In this document: positions 38,091 to 50,100 of the stretch, in pieces
Layout of the letters: each line of letters starts with the position of its first letter
How positions within the stretch are numbered: the first letter of the stretch is position 1
Source: Parascedosporium putredinis
Lineage: Eukaryota; Ascomycota; Sordariomycetes; Microascales; Microascaceae
DNA length: 64,000 nt
Direction: 5' to 3'
Assembly (NCBI GenBank): GCA_949357655.1
Contig: CASHTG010000011.1
Location: 744,001 to 808,000 of the forward strand
The notes under the pieces: generated by a model
Databases searched by the model: none
What the model saw: only the letters and a program-made list of their open reading frames with translations
Told to the model about the DNA's origin: nothing
Made by a program: the position numbers and the translations under genes

Positions 38091-40017
38091 GGTTAGGCAG
38101 GCATGTGGTGCGATGGTGACGAAAAGCAAGCATGTTTATATATACCCAAAGGCTGTAGGCTGGAGATGCGGGACATACACGCACGGATGTAAGAGATAGT
38201 AGATGTAATCAGGGCTGGGACAGCAGCTGGGGTTTCTTTTCTTTTCTTGGGCCGAGGAGCTAGGCTCCGGGCCATTTTCTTTCTCCTTCTTTCTTCCCCT
38301 TTGGGGCTGGAAGGTCGTGGATACGGCCTTTGTGTATTATTTTCTTTTGGTTTATACACTAGACAAACTACCGTGTGGTTGGTCTTTGAACATATCACTT
38401 TTCAAGCGTTTTCAAGATATACTTGAGCCAGTTGAGCTTGACCTTTACGAGTTGACATGGAGTTGAGGAGTACCGTTAGCCTCTGCCCGTTGGTTATGAG
38501 TGGTTGAGTTAGTTCGATATTTACAGAATATGCGGAAGCGGCTTTTGCCGTGGTCGAGGTTGAGAAGGTTCGTGAATCGCGCGCAAACATCAATTGATGC
38601 GAGCTCAAGTCCCGAACAATGTCCTGTAAGCTAATACCCAAGGAAATCTTTAAATCATGTGTAGGTATATATATCAGCACACACAAATATAAGCAGTTAT
38701 ATATGGGTGCAAAGTACTCGCGCACATCTGGCCTATGACCCAAAGGCCAAGATTAGAGCAGCAGATCGTCGGGTCACGATAATTGCCAGTCGAGTCGGCC
38801 GCCTCACGTTATCGGACAGTGGAGGGGTTGAGAGACATTTTGGTGGAGCCCACGTGCAGACCCGCGTCAAGCACTACGTCATTGCCATTAATTGAAGATC
38901 CAGGCACGGCCAAAAACCAAGAAACAGTCTGGAAAGATGAATTGATCGCTGCTAGGGAATAAGTTGGGAAATATATCATTCTAGTACGATCAAGGAGACC
39001 TAGAGGATCATCTTGCCCCGAATTAATTATCTCTTCCTTGAGGAAAGGGCCTGGCACTCTGGGTCGGCTTGAGATTTGCTTGTGATACGAAATGCAGGGA
39101 AGTGATGCACGGTCGCTGTTCTCAGCTTATTTGCCGTGTTCCGTGGGAGAATGAGACGCAAGGAGCCAAATCCTGGAAGATAGCATAAGCAAGAGTGAGG
39201 CATTAGCGCTTGGCTCGACTGCATCCGACGTAAGCGCACTGTTTTGGGACAAGATATCAAGCCCATTGTCACAGTGCATTTGTTGATTGTCGGTGGTCCA
39301 CTCCTAATATTGAACCTTCAACCTTTGGTCAATTGTGTCCTTGATTCCTGATGCTCAACTACACTAAAACTTTGAGTTGTGTGGCCCGCTGTCAACTAGT
39401 GAGAACCAAGGCCCTGATGAAAACCTAGTGTGAACGGGTACCTCGGTACTTGGCCAACCAAGGCAGGACAAAATAGAGCCTTGCGCTGCGATGCGTCAAT
39501 CTTTGCTGCAGCCGCCGCATCCCGTCCGAGTATTATTTTCTCGGCTCCCGCATCACGCAACTCGCACACGGCAAAAAGAGAATCTCAGCCCAAACAACCT
39601 CCTCCTCGCTTCCAACGGTCGGGCCGTGCTCCGTCGTGACAAACGCATTCCGAAATCCACTCCATCGTTTTATTCCCCACGCGCCCTTCTTCGTGCGACT
39701 TGCAATCTTCTCCTCCTTTCTTGTTTTTTTCTCTTCTTTCCCTGCTGAGCCCGGACCATGGCAGCTCATCCTCGCGTGTTGCCCACCTGCGTCCCCGCAT
39801 CGAGTATTAAACCCTCGCCTCGACAATCACCCCCTTTTTCTCTTGGTCCCAGCTCAAAATTCTCGAGGGAACCATACCGCGCAGGGCACTCCAATCCCCG
39901 CCACTCTCCCCTTCCCCAGACCGTAAGCGGGAGAGAAAAGCGGTAAAGGGAGAAACGAAAACAAAACCAGACACCGGAGCCATATCGCCATACACATACC
40001 TTTGCTCCCCTCTCAAC
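38091..40017. other. intergenic, no gene recognised
   Basis: No defensible coding region or RNA gene. The last 350 bases are C/T-rich (about 39,690-39,930) and probably form the leader of the CorA-type gene. Confidence 0.5.
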
Positions 40018-42036
40018 ATGGCAAGCGAACACCCGAGCCCGCGATCGGGCAGCCGTCCCATCTCGCGCACCTCCTCCGCCGCGACCTCGACCCGCAGCCC
40101 CGCGCGCGAGTCCTTCCCCGGCATAACCACGATCCCCTCGCGCGTACAATACGCCGACCTCGACCCCAATGCCACCACCACGGCCGCCGCCGCCGCAGGC
40201 GCTGGCGCAGGCGCGCCCCTCGCCCGTAGGCACCGCCAACTCAGACCCCACAGCCTACGCATCAGGCATCCGCCGCCGCGGCACCAACGCGACCCTCTTC
40301 CGCCCGTACGACGACTTCGACGACAACGACTTCAACTGGCCCGGCTGGCACCCCGGCAGCGAGCCCGGCTTCGACCCGGACATGCCCCACGGCGGCCACC
40401 CGTCCCTCACCGCCCTCAAAACCCTCTGCGAGATCACCGTGGTCGACATCTCCCGCGAGCGCGTCGACACGCGCAGCTTCGAAAACGACGGCTTCATCGA
40501 CTTCATGCGCGTGCCCCAGCCCGCCTGGGCCAAGTGTCGCTGGATCAACATCAACGGCATCAGCTGGGACGTTATCCAGGCCGTCGGCAAGCACAAGAAC
40601 CTGCACAAGCTCGCCATCGAGGACATCATGAACAAGATGAATCGGACAAAGTGCGACTGGTACCCCAACCACGCCTTCATGGTCATGACTCTGCAGAAGC
40701 TCGTGCGCATGGTCGACCCGGACTCGTCGTCCGACTCCGACTCCGATTCCGATTTCGACTCCGTCTTCGACGCCTCTTCCACGTCGTCCTCGTCTTCCTC
40801 CTCCATGAAATCCTTTCCCGGCCGCTCCTTTCGCCGCCTCGCGCGCGAAACCCGCCGCTTCTTCCGCGCCACCCGTCGCCGTCGCCCATCCCTCATCGAC
40901 GCCGAAAAGGACGCCATGGCCGCTGCCGCCGCCGCTGCTGCTGCCGCGGGCAGCGGCGTCCGCGTATCCGGCACCGCGACCCCCAACATGAACGTGCTGT
41001 CCGGCATCGACGTCATGCCCAACCTGCGCTCCCTACAGCGGTACCGCGCCTCCAACCTCGCCCGCTCCGAGTTCATGGAGCGCCACTCCTCGCTCTCGAG
41101 CCGCGGGCTCGCCGTCTCCGCCGAGCAGGTCGCCATCTTCCTCAACTCGGACAACACCGTCATTTCCTTTTTCGAGCTCTCGGCCGACGACGTCGAGAAG
41201 CCCATCATCAAGCGCCTGTCCACCCCGGGCACCATCCTGCGCCAGTCGTGCGACGCCTCCCTCATCGTCCAGGCCATCATCGACGCCACCATCGACTTGG
41301 CCGTGCCCCTCACCGCCGTCTACCAGGACGTCATCGGCGACCTCGAGCTCGACGTGCTCACCAGCCCTCGGTCAAGCAGTCCCGCAGCCTCTATATCATC
41401 ATTAGCGAGATCAACAAGATGCTTTCCTTCCTCAACCCCATCGACAACCTCGTCTCCGTCCTGCGCGACCACCGCACCGACATGTCCGAGGAGCAGGCCT
41501 CCGCCTCCGTCGTCCTGCAAAACACCGGTACCGGCGTCATCGTCACCCCGCTGACACACACCTACCTCGGCGACGTGCTCGATCAGTGTCTCGTCGTCGG
41601 CGAGGCTCTCCAGCAGAGCAAGCAGTCCGCCGAGAACCTCATCAACCTCATCTTCAACACCATCTCCGCCGCCCAGAACGAGACCATGAAGCAGCTTACC
41701 AACGCCACCATTGTCTTCTTGCCCCTGACCTTTTTGACCGGGTATTTCGGGATGAATTTCGAGCCTTTTGACGAGTTATACCGCGGTACCACATTTTTGT
41801 AAGTCTAGATACAAGAAACTAGCCATGAACCTAGAATTACCCTCTTTTCTAACCCCCTCGACAGCTGGATCATTGCCATTCCCACCGTCGCCGCCGTCAC
41901 CCTCGTCCTCATGAGAAGCTTCCTCTACTCCTGGGGCAACTCGTTTGTCCAGAGGCGGTACATTGGCGCCTCGAGGAAGCAGACTAAGCGCCAGAAAAAG
42001 GCCTACAAGCGACGGAACCGAACGCAGCGAATGTAG
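40018..42036 (+). CDS. CorA-type magnesium transporter
   Basis: About 650 residues in two exons (40018-41798, 41865-42036; 66-bp intron). The CorA signature is clear: a long cytosolic domain (WININGISWDVIQAVGKHKNLHKLAIEDI near 40,540-40,630), a coiled helix region, then TM1 IVFLPLTFLTGYFGMNF with the pore motif GMN near 41,745, and TM2 IIAIPTVAAVTLVLM coded by exon 2, ending in a Lys/Arg-rich tail. It would carry Mg2+ across the plasma or vacuolar membrane as a pentamer, like the ALR/MNR2 proteins of yeasts. Between the early cytosolic helices and the rest there is an inserted low-complexity stretch (40,720-40,800, Ser/Asp repeats; then an Arg-rich piece; then an Ala run at 40,918-40,948). 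The frame shifts near 40,200 and near 41,375. The first 60 residues are Ser/Arg-rich. Confidence 0.92.
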
Positions 42037-42430
42037 GGAAATACATATAGAAGAAGAAGAAGAAGGAGAAGCTAAATCGTAAGAAGAATATACCCAAGAT
42101 ATCTAATGAGAACGGGAGAGAGAGAGAGAGAGATTTGGATTTGCATGATGCGGTATACCATATTGTACTTCATCCATTTTTTCATACATGTCGAGCGTCT
42201 TAGCATAGAGCCAGGAGTAGAGTCTTGCATTTATTTCAAACCACCATCACAGTCCACAATGACGCCTGTTGGTGTTTCTTACCATCTTCCCACTCTTTTT
42301 CTTGATATCGTCAATTAGTATTATTATATGTATATGTTCTCCCACAACCAATAATAGACATGTCTAGACGTCCACACCCTTCAACCACACCACACCACAC
42401 CACACCACATCCCACCCCTTCTCTTCCCTT
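42037..42430. other. convergent intergenic region with simple repeats
   Basis: Region between the convergent CorA and SET genes. It has a GAA-rich run (about 42,048-42,068), a GA run (42,114-42,132) and five CCACA units (42,384-42,409); no gene. Confidence 0.8.
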
Positions 42431-43748
42431 CTACTCGGCCACCTCCCCTCCCCCAAGCCTCTCCACCATCCGCGCAACCAAATCCCCAATCTGCACCCAC
42501 CGCCCCACCACCACCCCCTTCTGCCCCTCCACCTCCTCCTCCCCCCTCCACCTCCGCGATCCTCTCCTCCACCACGCCCAAATACCGGCCCAGCGCCTCC
42601 TCCAAAAACGCATCCACCCGCCTCTGCACCCCGTCATCCGCCTCCCACCCGTCCGCAAACGCCCGCCACCCCGCCCCGCACGCGATCCGTAGCGCCACCT
42701 GCGTCCGGTAACACCCCGCCGTCTCGGCATCCAGCCGGAACCGGCCCCAGAGCCGCAGCTCCTCGAGGATCCGTCGGCCCCCGGGCCCGCCCCCGCCTCG
42801 ACCAGGGTTCCACCACCTCGTCGAGCGACACCTCGTCCCACGCGTTCTCGTCGGGCGAGAACCCGTACTCCGCGAGCAGGAAATCCCCACTATGCCGCCC
42901 GTAGCAGATGTACACCTCTTCCCCGGCGCCGTACTCCTCTCCGCCGCCACCGACAAGCCCATGGACGAGAACCGCTCCTTGCACCCGCGCGCCGCGTGGT
43001 TCAGCAGATCCGCCACCGGAATCAACGCCAGACGATCCCGCTGCGCCACGCCACCCCGCCGCCGCCGCCCCCGCAACCCGCGCCGACGGCGCCCCGCCCC
43101 CGTGGTAAAACGACCGCGTATTCACCAAGAACCAATGCCGCGCATACTCGTCCCGACTCACCGTCGCCCCAAACGCCGGCTCCACCACCCCCAATCCGCC
43201 GCGAACTTGGCATCCTGCGCCGCGACCAGGTCCCGCGCGGGGCCCGGCAGCAAAGGTCCCGCGCGCAGGGCCGGCGGGAAAAACGGGGTGCTGCGCCGGA
43301 GGTCCGCGAGGCGCGGGAAGGCGGCGCGCCAGGGAGCCGTGGGGTAGTCGTCGGTCGCGGCTTGCAGCGCGAGGGAGGCGGCGAGGAGGCCGTGGACGCT
43401 GATGCGGGGAGCTTGCGCGTGATGTGGGCGGGGACTTTTTCGCGCGTGTGGAAGGCGGCGAGGGGACTTGGATGAGGATTTCGCCGGTCTGGGGACGGGA
43501 TATGATGGGGAGCGAGTTCCCCATGGCTTCCATGTTAGAATGAACAAAAAAAAAAAACACTTCTTGAGAGAATGGTTGTTTACGTGGGAATGAGGTAACG
43601 GGGAGGGAAAGATGTTCACCTTGATCGGGCGGGTAGTGCACACGCCTATGCCCCGGCCGGGAATGACTTGTGGCGCGACGCCGTTGAGCACGATACCCTT
43701 GGCCGCGGCCCACTCGAGGAGGTCTTCCGAGATGGACATGGTGGCCAA
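42431..43748 (-). CDS. SET-domain protein (lysine methyltransferase-like, SETD-type)
   Basis: About 395 residues in two exons (43748-43620 and 43488-42431; 131-bp intron). The N-terminal SLxEWA-like start (ISEDLLEWAAAKGIVLNGV) and GRGIGVCTTRPIK open the SET fold; the later YARHWFLVNTRSFYH, DRLALIPVADLLNHA (the NH of the cofactor-binding site) and EEVYICYGRHSGDFLLAEYGF complete it. These match non-histone lysine methyltransferases of the SETD4/RKM type with a C-terminal substrate-binding helical region. S-adenosylmethionine is the expected donor and the protein substrate is unknown. The frame shifts several times in the GC-rich middle (about 43,460, 43,190, 42,960 and 42,560); the end at 42431 is taken from the frame ending GDLVARMVERLGGGEVAE. 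Confidence 0.85.
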
Positions 43749-44445
43749 GGAAAATTCGGGGTGGAGGGGTTCGGTGTTTGTGAGAAGTTATGATGGATCG
43801 GAAAAAGTGGTTTTGAGGGAGAAAAAAACTCAGAGAACGGATCATTCGCAGATGGGCTCCATCGTAAAAAAGGTAATGGGCCCGATTACGTCTACTAGCT
43901 GGTACAATCGCCTACATGTAGGTGCCGGAAAAACTATATAGAGATGTGAGGCTTTTCACAGAGGACGAAGAAAAAATTAGAGCGGCCACGCTGGTGAAGA
44001 AATCGACAAAATTTTGCCCATCCTTTTCTATCCTCCGTCCAGTGTCACCACACCCGCCGCGATAGCCCTCAATATCGACCTCACCACAACCTCCCGTTAA
44101 TATTTATTTTTCTTATCCCACAAGCAATATATTCGACGTATATCACGTGATGGAACGACGACGCACCGCAGAGACTTCTAAAGAAGTAGAATCTCGCGTG
44201 GTGAAAAAGAAAATAACGTGTCTGAAAAGTTGTTCATGATTGCAGACATGGGTGATGTCTCTCAGATGGCGAAAGATGTTGATAGATGCCGTCCCGAAAC
44301 ATGCATGCTATGATGCAGTTGATCCACTCTAAAAGGGTCCCTTGAAGAACCAGATTCCCAAAATATACAAAACCCAATCTTGATACCGAAACGCCAGGTC
44401 GAAAAAGAAAATGAAAAGAAACCCTCCGATGCGGCGCAAGGCAGC
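43749..44445. other. intergenic, no gene recognised
   Basis: Between the SET gene and the 3' end of the transporter gene, both on the minus strand. No gene or RNA recognised; the part next to 43,748 is presumably the SET gene promoter. Confidence 0.5.
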
Positions 44446-47196
44446 CTAGCTTGAGAAGAGAGAAATAATAAAGAGAAAGGGAAGCAACGGAGATGGGAAT
44501 GGAAGCAGGGGATTCATCTCCCTCTCAGGCCCCGTGGGTATGGGTCCTCCTATCCCCCTCCTCGGCACAGCCGGCGCCCTCGCCTCCTTCCGTCCGTAAA
44601 ACCACCTCTGCACCCAGTACCGCGCCTGGTCCTTTCCATATTGCACCATATCCCGCAGCGGCACGTCAAATACGGCGTCCAGCTCCTCGAGCGTGAGGCC
44701 CTTGGTCTCGGGCACGAAGAAGAGGACGAGGAAGAAGCCCACGACGTTCCAGGCCGCGTACCACGTAAACGCCCCGACGTTGGTAAAGGCCGCCTGCAGC
44801 GAGGGCCAGGTGACGGCCAGCACAAAGTTGAAGAACCACGTGGTTGCCGTGGCCACCGACATGCCGAGCGTGCGCAGCCGGAGCGGGTACGCCTCGGCTG
44901 AGTACGTAAACGGCACCGGGCCCGCACCGGGCGAGTACACCATGCCGAACACGTAGATGCCCGCCGCGATGCACACTATCTGTACGACGGTTTGCTGCGG
45001 AAGCAGGAAACTGAACCCCGTGAAGAGGAGGGCAGCGGCCATCATCTGGTCCAAAGATTAGTCGTTTTATCGCGCCAAGACGAAAAGTGAATAACATACC
45101 GGAAATGTGGCTAGTAGGAGCATTCGCCGGCCAAATGTGTCAATGGTGTAAAAGGCAGGGATGGCGAAGAAAAAGTTGATGATTCCGAATCCCAACGACG
45201 CCGCATACGCATCCCGGTGGGAGAAATTGGCTGACAGGAAAATCTCGGACGAGTAATACGCAATAACCTGACACACACATCCTGTTAGCTTTTTGCCCAG
45301 CCTCTTTCTTCCTCCCCTCTACTCGCCCCTGAACCCTCGTGCCTTTCGAGAAGCACGTCTTCACCAGGGCTTTTACTTACATTGACACCGCTAAACTGCT
45401 GCATAAACATGACAATTTCCGACGCCAGCAGCGCATTTCTGTTACGCTGGTGCCGCACCATCTCGCCAATCTTGCTCGCCTTGGCCCCCTCGAGATCGCG
45501 CTCCGCCTCGAGGAGGGTGTGCGCGTAAAGAGGTCCCGGGCCGCCTGGACCTTGGATGCGCGCATCTTGGCCATGGCGCGGTACGCTTCGCCGTGACGGT
45601 TCTTGGTCAGGTACCAGCGTGGCGACTCGGGGCCTAGGTAGACGAGGGCGCAGGCAATCACCGCGGGGATTGCGGCGCTGCCCATCATCAGACGCCAGGC
45701 GACGCCGGTGATTCCGTTGTCGGGGACGTCGAGAAACGCCAGGTCGGCGACGTAACCCAGCTTTCAAGTGTTAGAGGCCTTTGATCTAGAATTCATGAGG
45801 GAAACTTTTGACATACCATGATCCCAAAGGCAGTCCATACTTGCCATTGCTACGTTTTGCTCGTTAGTCACGAAAAGCGGCAGTTCCAGCATGTACAATC
45901 AATCCTTACCATGGTCAAGGCCCCTCGAATTTCCTTGGGCGCGCACTCTGCCGCAAAGATGGCTACTCTGAATTAGCCCGCTACGCTTGAAAAACCCACA
46001 CGGGAGATATGGGTAGAAACTTACGCGCAGTGGCGGACTTGGGCCCGATACCAAGCCCCAGCACAAAACGAGCCACAAACATGGACCACCAGCTATGCGT
46101 AAAAGCTTGCCATATACACGCAAACGCAGAGACTAGAGGGAAAGGGACGAGAGGAAGTTAGCGGGAGATGAAGTCGGGAAATTGGCGTGGCCAAATCGGG
46201 GGTTCCGACATACTTGCGCAGGCAATGAATATGGTGCCTCTCCTTCCGAAATAGCTGTTCATCGGCCCCGTGAGCCCTGTAGAACGGCACAGTTAGCAAC
46301 GACTGCTTTGAGCGAGCTTCACAGGAATAAGGGAGGTGCGCCCTACAGCAGCCGAGGACGGCGCAACATAGATAGGGAGCGGCATTGGTCAGGCCTAGGA
46401 GCCAGGTATCGCGATAGGAATCGCCGCCAATACCAAACTGGTCCTTGTATATGGATTGCGCACCATTGACAACCGTCTCATCTGCTCCCCGTTAGCTAAC
46501 CACCCACTATAAGAGTGTTATTCGCCCGTGAGGAAGACACGACATACCCATGCCCTGCACAGCAGCGCATACCGAACAAACTGCACCAAATGTTAGCCAA
46601 ATTGGACCCTCTCCCACAAAAGAGGCCCATTATGGGATCGTGGAAGAAGCCCCACCTGCAACGACGTAGTACAGCATCCACGGCTGCCTCCACTTGTGTA
46701 TCCCCTCCTTTGCGAGAATGCTCTTCTCCGTCTCCTCCAGCCCGTCCACGTCGTCGTACAGGTTCGCCATATCGCCGGGCGAGGCCCCTCCGCCTTGGCG
46801 CGGTCCAGCAGGCCAGCAGCGACAGCACCCATCACAAAGTAGCGAATCTCGTGCTCGTCACGCAGACCAACCGAGTTCTCGGCGTACGCGCGGCCCATCT
46901 CGGCGAGGCGGGCGCGCGACTTACGCGCGAGGGGGTGCATGGACTTGCGGGGCCGGGAGGCGGGCAGGAGCTGCCACTCGTCATTGTCGTCGTCGGAGTC
47001 GCCATCGATGGGGCCGGCGTGGCCGAGGTGCAGACCCGAGTCATCGTCGGAGTCATCGGAGCCGGAGATGCGGAAGTCGGACGCTCCCGTGGACGGGGTG
47101 GAGGAAGCTTGAGCTCGGAATCGGAGTCATCGGCGGGGAGGCGGCCATGAGGCCATCGGATGGGGAGGGTGAGTCTCGGCCTGACGAGGGAGACAT
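44446..47196 (-). CDS. MFS sugar transporter
   Basis: Multi-exon minus-strand gene of the sugar porter family with 12 expected membrane segments. Start ATG at 47194-47196. A 130-residue hydrophilic N-terminus rich in Asp and Ser comes first; then QGMDETVVNGAQ, where an intron interrupts the Met/Asp codons. Family marks: GRR after the second segments, LGPESPRWYL near 45,630, LASEIVMFMQQFSGVNVIAYYSSEIF near 45,260-45,440, GRRMLLL near 45,115, and VPETKGLTLEELDAVFDVPL near 44,670-44,710. Early introns are near 46,584-46,655 and around 46,470-46,550. A shift is needed in the N-terminal leader near 47,100 and others in the middle. Closest in style to the hexose/inositol/quinate group; the substrate cannot be told from sequence. 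It acts in the plasma membrane, using the proton gradient as most family members do. Confidence 0.88.
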
Positions 47197-50100
47197 TTTT
47201 ATGTCGAGAAGTGCGTCGCGCAGAAAATCGACACCCCTTCTATCTTTCCTTTTTTATTGGGGATGATTTTCGAGGTCGTCTCGTTCCTGTTCCGGAGCTT
47301 CCTTTTGCTTGGGCGATTGGCAGGTGCTATGAGGGTTTATTCCTCTGCGTTGTTCACTGCATTTGGCGCAAGGGGTGGCTGACGGCTTGGATTGCGGACC
47401 TGCTGGGCATCGTTGATCGAGCTCGGTTTCACAGGTTGTGGTGTGTCGAACTCGTGAATGAGGCGTCAATCAGGCATCTCGATTGGCTGTGGTGCGCAGC
47501 CTCGTTGGGGCTCAGGGAGGTGCCAGCCCAAAAAAGCATCAGGAATTGGGTTGGTCCATTGCGTTGGAAGCTTTCCGAGAATCCGAGTGTGGCTCACCAT
47601 TGACTTCAACTGTTCCCCGCCAGCGACCAAAGGGAGTTGAGAGAGCATAGCATGGCTCGTCACTGCGTCAGCGGGGCGTTTCAGTGGATTTGGATCAATG
47701 ATGCACTGCAACCCAGTACAGCTTCCCCGCAATTTCTTAGCTCAGCGAGTGGGGCGAGCATGTGGAAGGTGCGTCTTTGATGCTGCGACACGACAGGCCA
47801 AGAGCCACGAGCCACGAGCCACGAGCCAAAATGCCGTGCGCTCCAAGAAACCGAAGAACTTTAAGCTCCCGCCTGATCGTCAAAGCAGCCCGGAGAAAAT
47901 AAAATCCTTTCCCAGATCAAGATGATATCAAGAAGAGTCCGGTTCTCGAGCAATATATGAATATAACAAGGGTAAGAGCTCCATAGGAACTCCAGCCTCA
48001 AAGAGAGAGAAACAAGGATATTTCCGCCTGAGAGGAGAAGCCTAAACCGGCAAGTAGCAACGAAGAAACGAGGAAAGAATCATCAGGCTGTCCGGTCACG
48101 GTCTTTCCCGATTAACGAGCAAGGTCCGGCCCTTAGCCAGCGCGAATTGTTTGACGCAACTCAAGTGCTGAGAGGATATTGGACTCTCGAGTGCGTTAAA
48201 AAACAAAAACAAGACTGGAGCTGGGTCTTTACCGGGGAATTCCAATATCAGGACTCCGCTATGGTCCTCCGTTTCCCTGCCTCCAACATACTATCGTGCC
48301 TGTTTAGCCCAATCTCCATCCCCCTTCTCATGCTAAAACCTTCTTAAAAACATACCATCGAGTTCTATATTTATCTTATCCATCCAGACATTCAGATCAT
48401 CCCGCCCTTCCCTAGCTTCTTCCCCCACCGGGACCCTCCCCGACCAGTTATTAGATCGAGTTTCCTGGAACGGCTCCCGACCCTATTCCCACTCATCCCC
48501 CTCCTACTCTCTTTGGCCCCGGCTTCTCCCCACATTCCCCTCCTCCTCCCCTTTATGACCTGCCTCTTTTCCCGCTCTAGTCTAGACGGTGCTGGAAGCC
48601 AAGACCATCCGCATTATCCTCACCTTCTCCGCGTTTTTGGGATCTTGCCCAATCTTTCAAGTGCCGGGCCATGTGTCCCGCTAAAAATAGGAACCTGTCT
48701 GCCGGTCGATATCACGATGCCAGCTCCAGGAACCCCTCCCTCCGTTTTCACGGCGTTGAATAGATTGCACTAGATGGAGTGCTTTGTCACCATCTGGCCT
48801 CTGTTATTACCTCGCCTTCTCTCGGAGGTTTTCACTACCGAGTCGATTCGCTTCGCAAAGGTGCGGGTTTTTTTCCTTTTATCTGCTTCCTTTTTCTTTT
48901 CTCCTTCCGATGGCTCGGAAGCTTCGTTACCAGGACGCTCTTGAATGTGGCGTACATGGCATGAGGCGAGAGTTTGTCGCCCGGTAAGCTCAAAGTTTAG
49001 ATCCCATCTCAAGAGTACCAGAGCATTCACGAAAGAGAGGGTCCCTTGCAAAGGAGGCGATAAGATCTGAGAGTGTCATCAAATCACACAACCATATGTT
49101 CGTTCCTCGCCTGGTTTCCCTTTCCTTCGACTTTGAGGAAGGGGAAGGCACCATGGCCAGATACTCGGCCTAGGGCTCCCTCTGCCTGCCCACAAAGGTT
49201 GGGCCCACGCCCCCTGGTCGTGTATAGGGAAGAAGCAGACGATGAGAGCCGTCCCACAACTACCGTTTCTAAACATAGCAAAACTACTGAAAATCGGCGG
49301 CCAGAGTTCCCGGAAATCTCTCCCGCCTGCCGGAAGGCGCCCTGCGAATCGCGCCCAGGGGAGCCATATATGCGTAGATACAGCTGTATATTGCTCAGAC
49401 ACCGATCTGTTAGTATTCACTCGCTGCGCTCCGCTTACTTACATATCCAATCCCCGAGCCGTCGAAACAAATACCGTCCCGCTAACGCCGCTCTTGCTCT
49501 GGATGAATATTTGGTTCTACTCCCTAGGCTCCTGCTTACTCTACTCTTTCTTTCTCTCTTGTCTCGCTTTCGGTGTTCTTTTCTCCTCGGCCCTGATTTC
49601 CAGCCCTAGTCTCCTCTTTTTCCTTGTGCCTTACCACATGTCTTCAACTCGGCCGGTGCATTCCTCCCTCTGAAAACAGTAATCCTCGGGGTGCCACCGC
49701 GCGTCAGGCAATCTTGATAGCTCTTACCTCGATCCAGGGGCATTAAGCTTTCCTACGATGGCACCCCACTAATCCCGCAACTCATCGAGTCATGGGAGAC
49801 CAGTTGAGCTGGGTCCTCGAGCCGTGTGCTAACTTTGGCAACAAGGAAAGTGTCCCTCATATCGCGGTACTCTAAACCAGCCCCCGGCTAGCTCCCACTA
49901 CGCCAGCTCGAGGCCTCATGCTTTCTCTCTCTTCTCCCTTGAGATTCACTCAGCAGGCTGGTCGAGATTAAGACCCATCATCTTGGGAAATAGTGGGCTA
50001 CAGCGGGACCATGCGTAAAACATCCGGTTTTCGCTCATAACCTACACCCCTTGAGAGATCCGTAGCCATGGACACTCCTAGTACAAGCATCCGTCCCCTT

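Noticed and set aside
42384..42409. CCACA repeats considered as telomere-like DNA
   Set aside because: Only five units, internal between two convergent genes, and not the TTAGGG type of filamentous ascomycetes.
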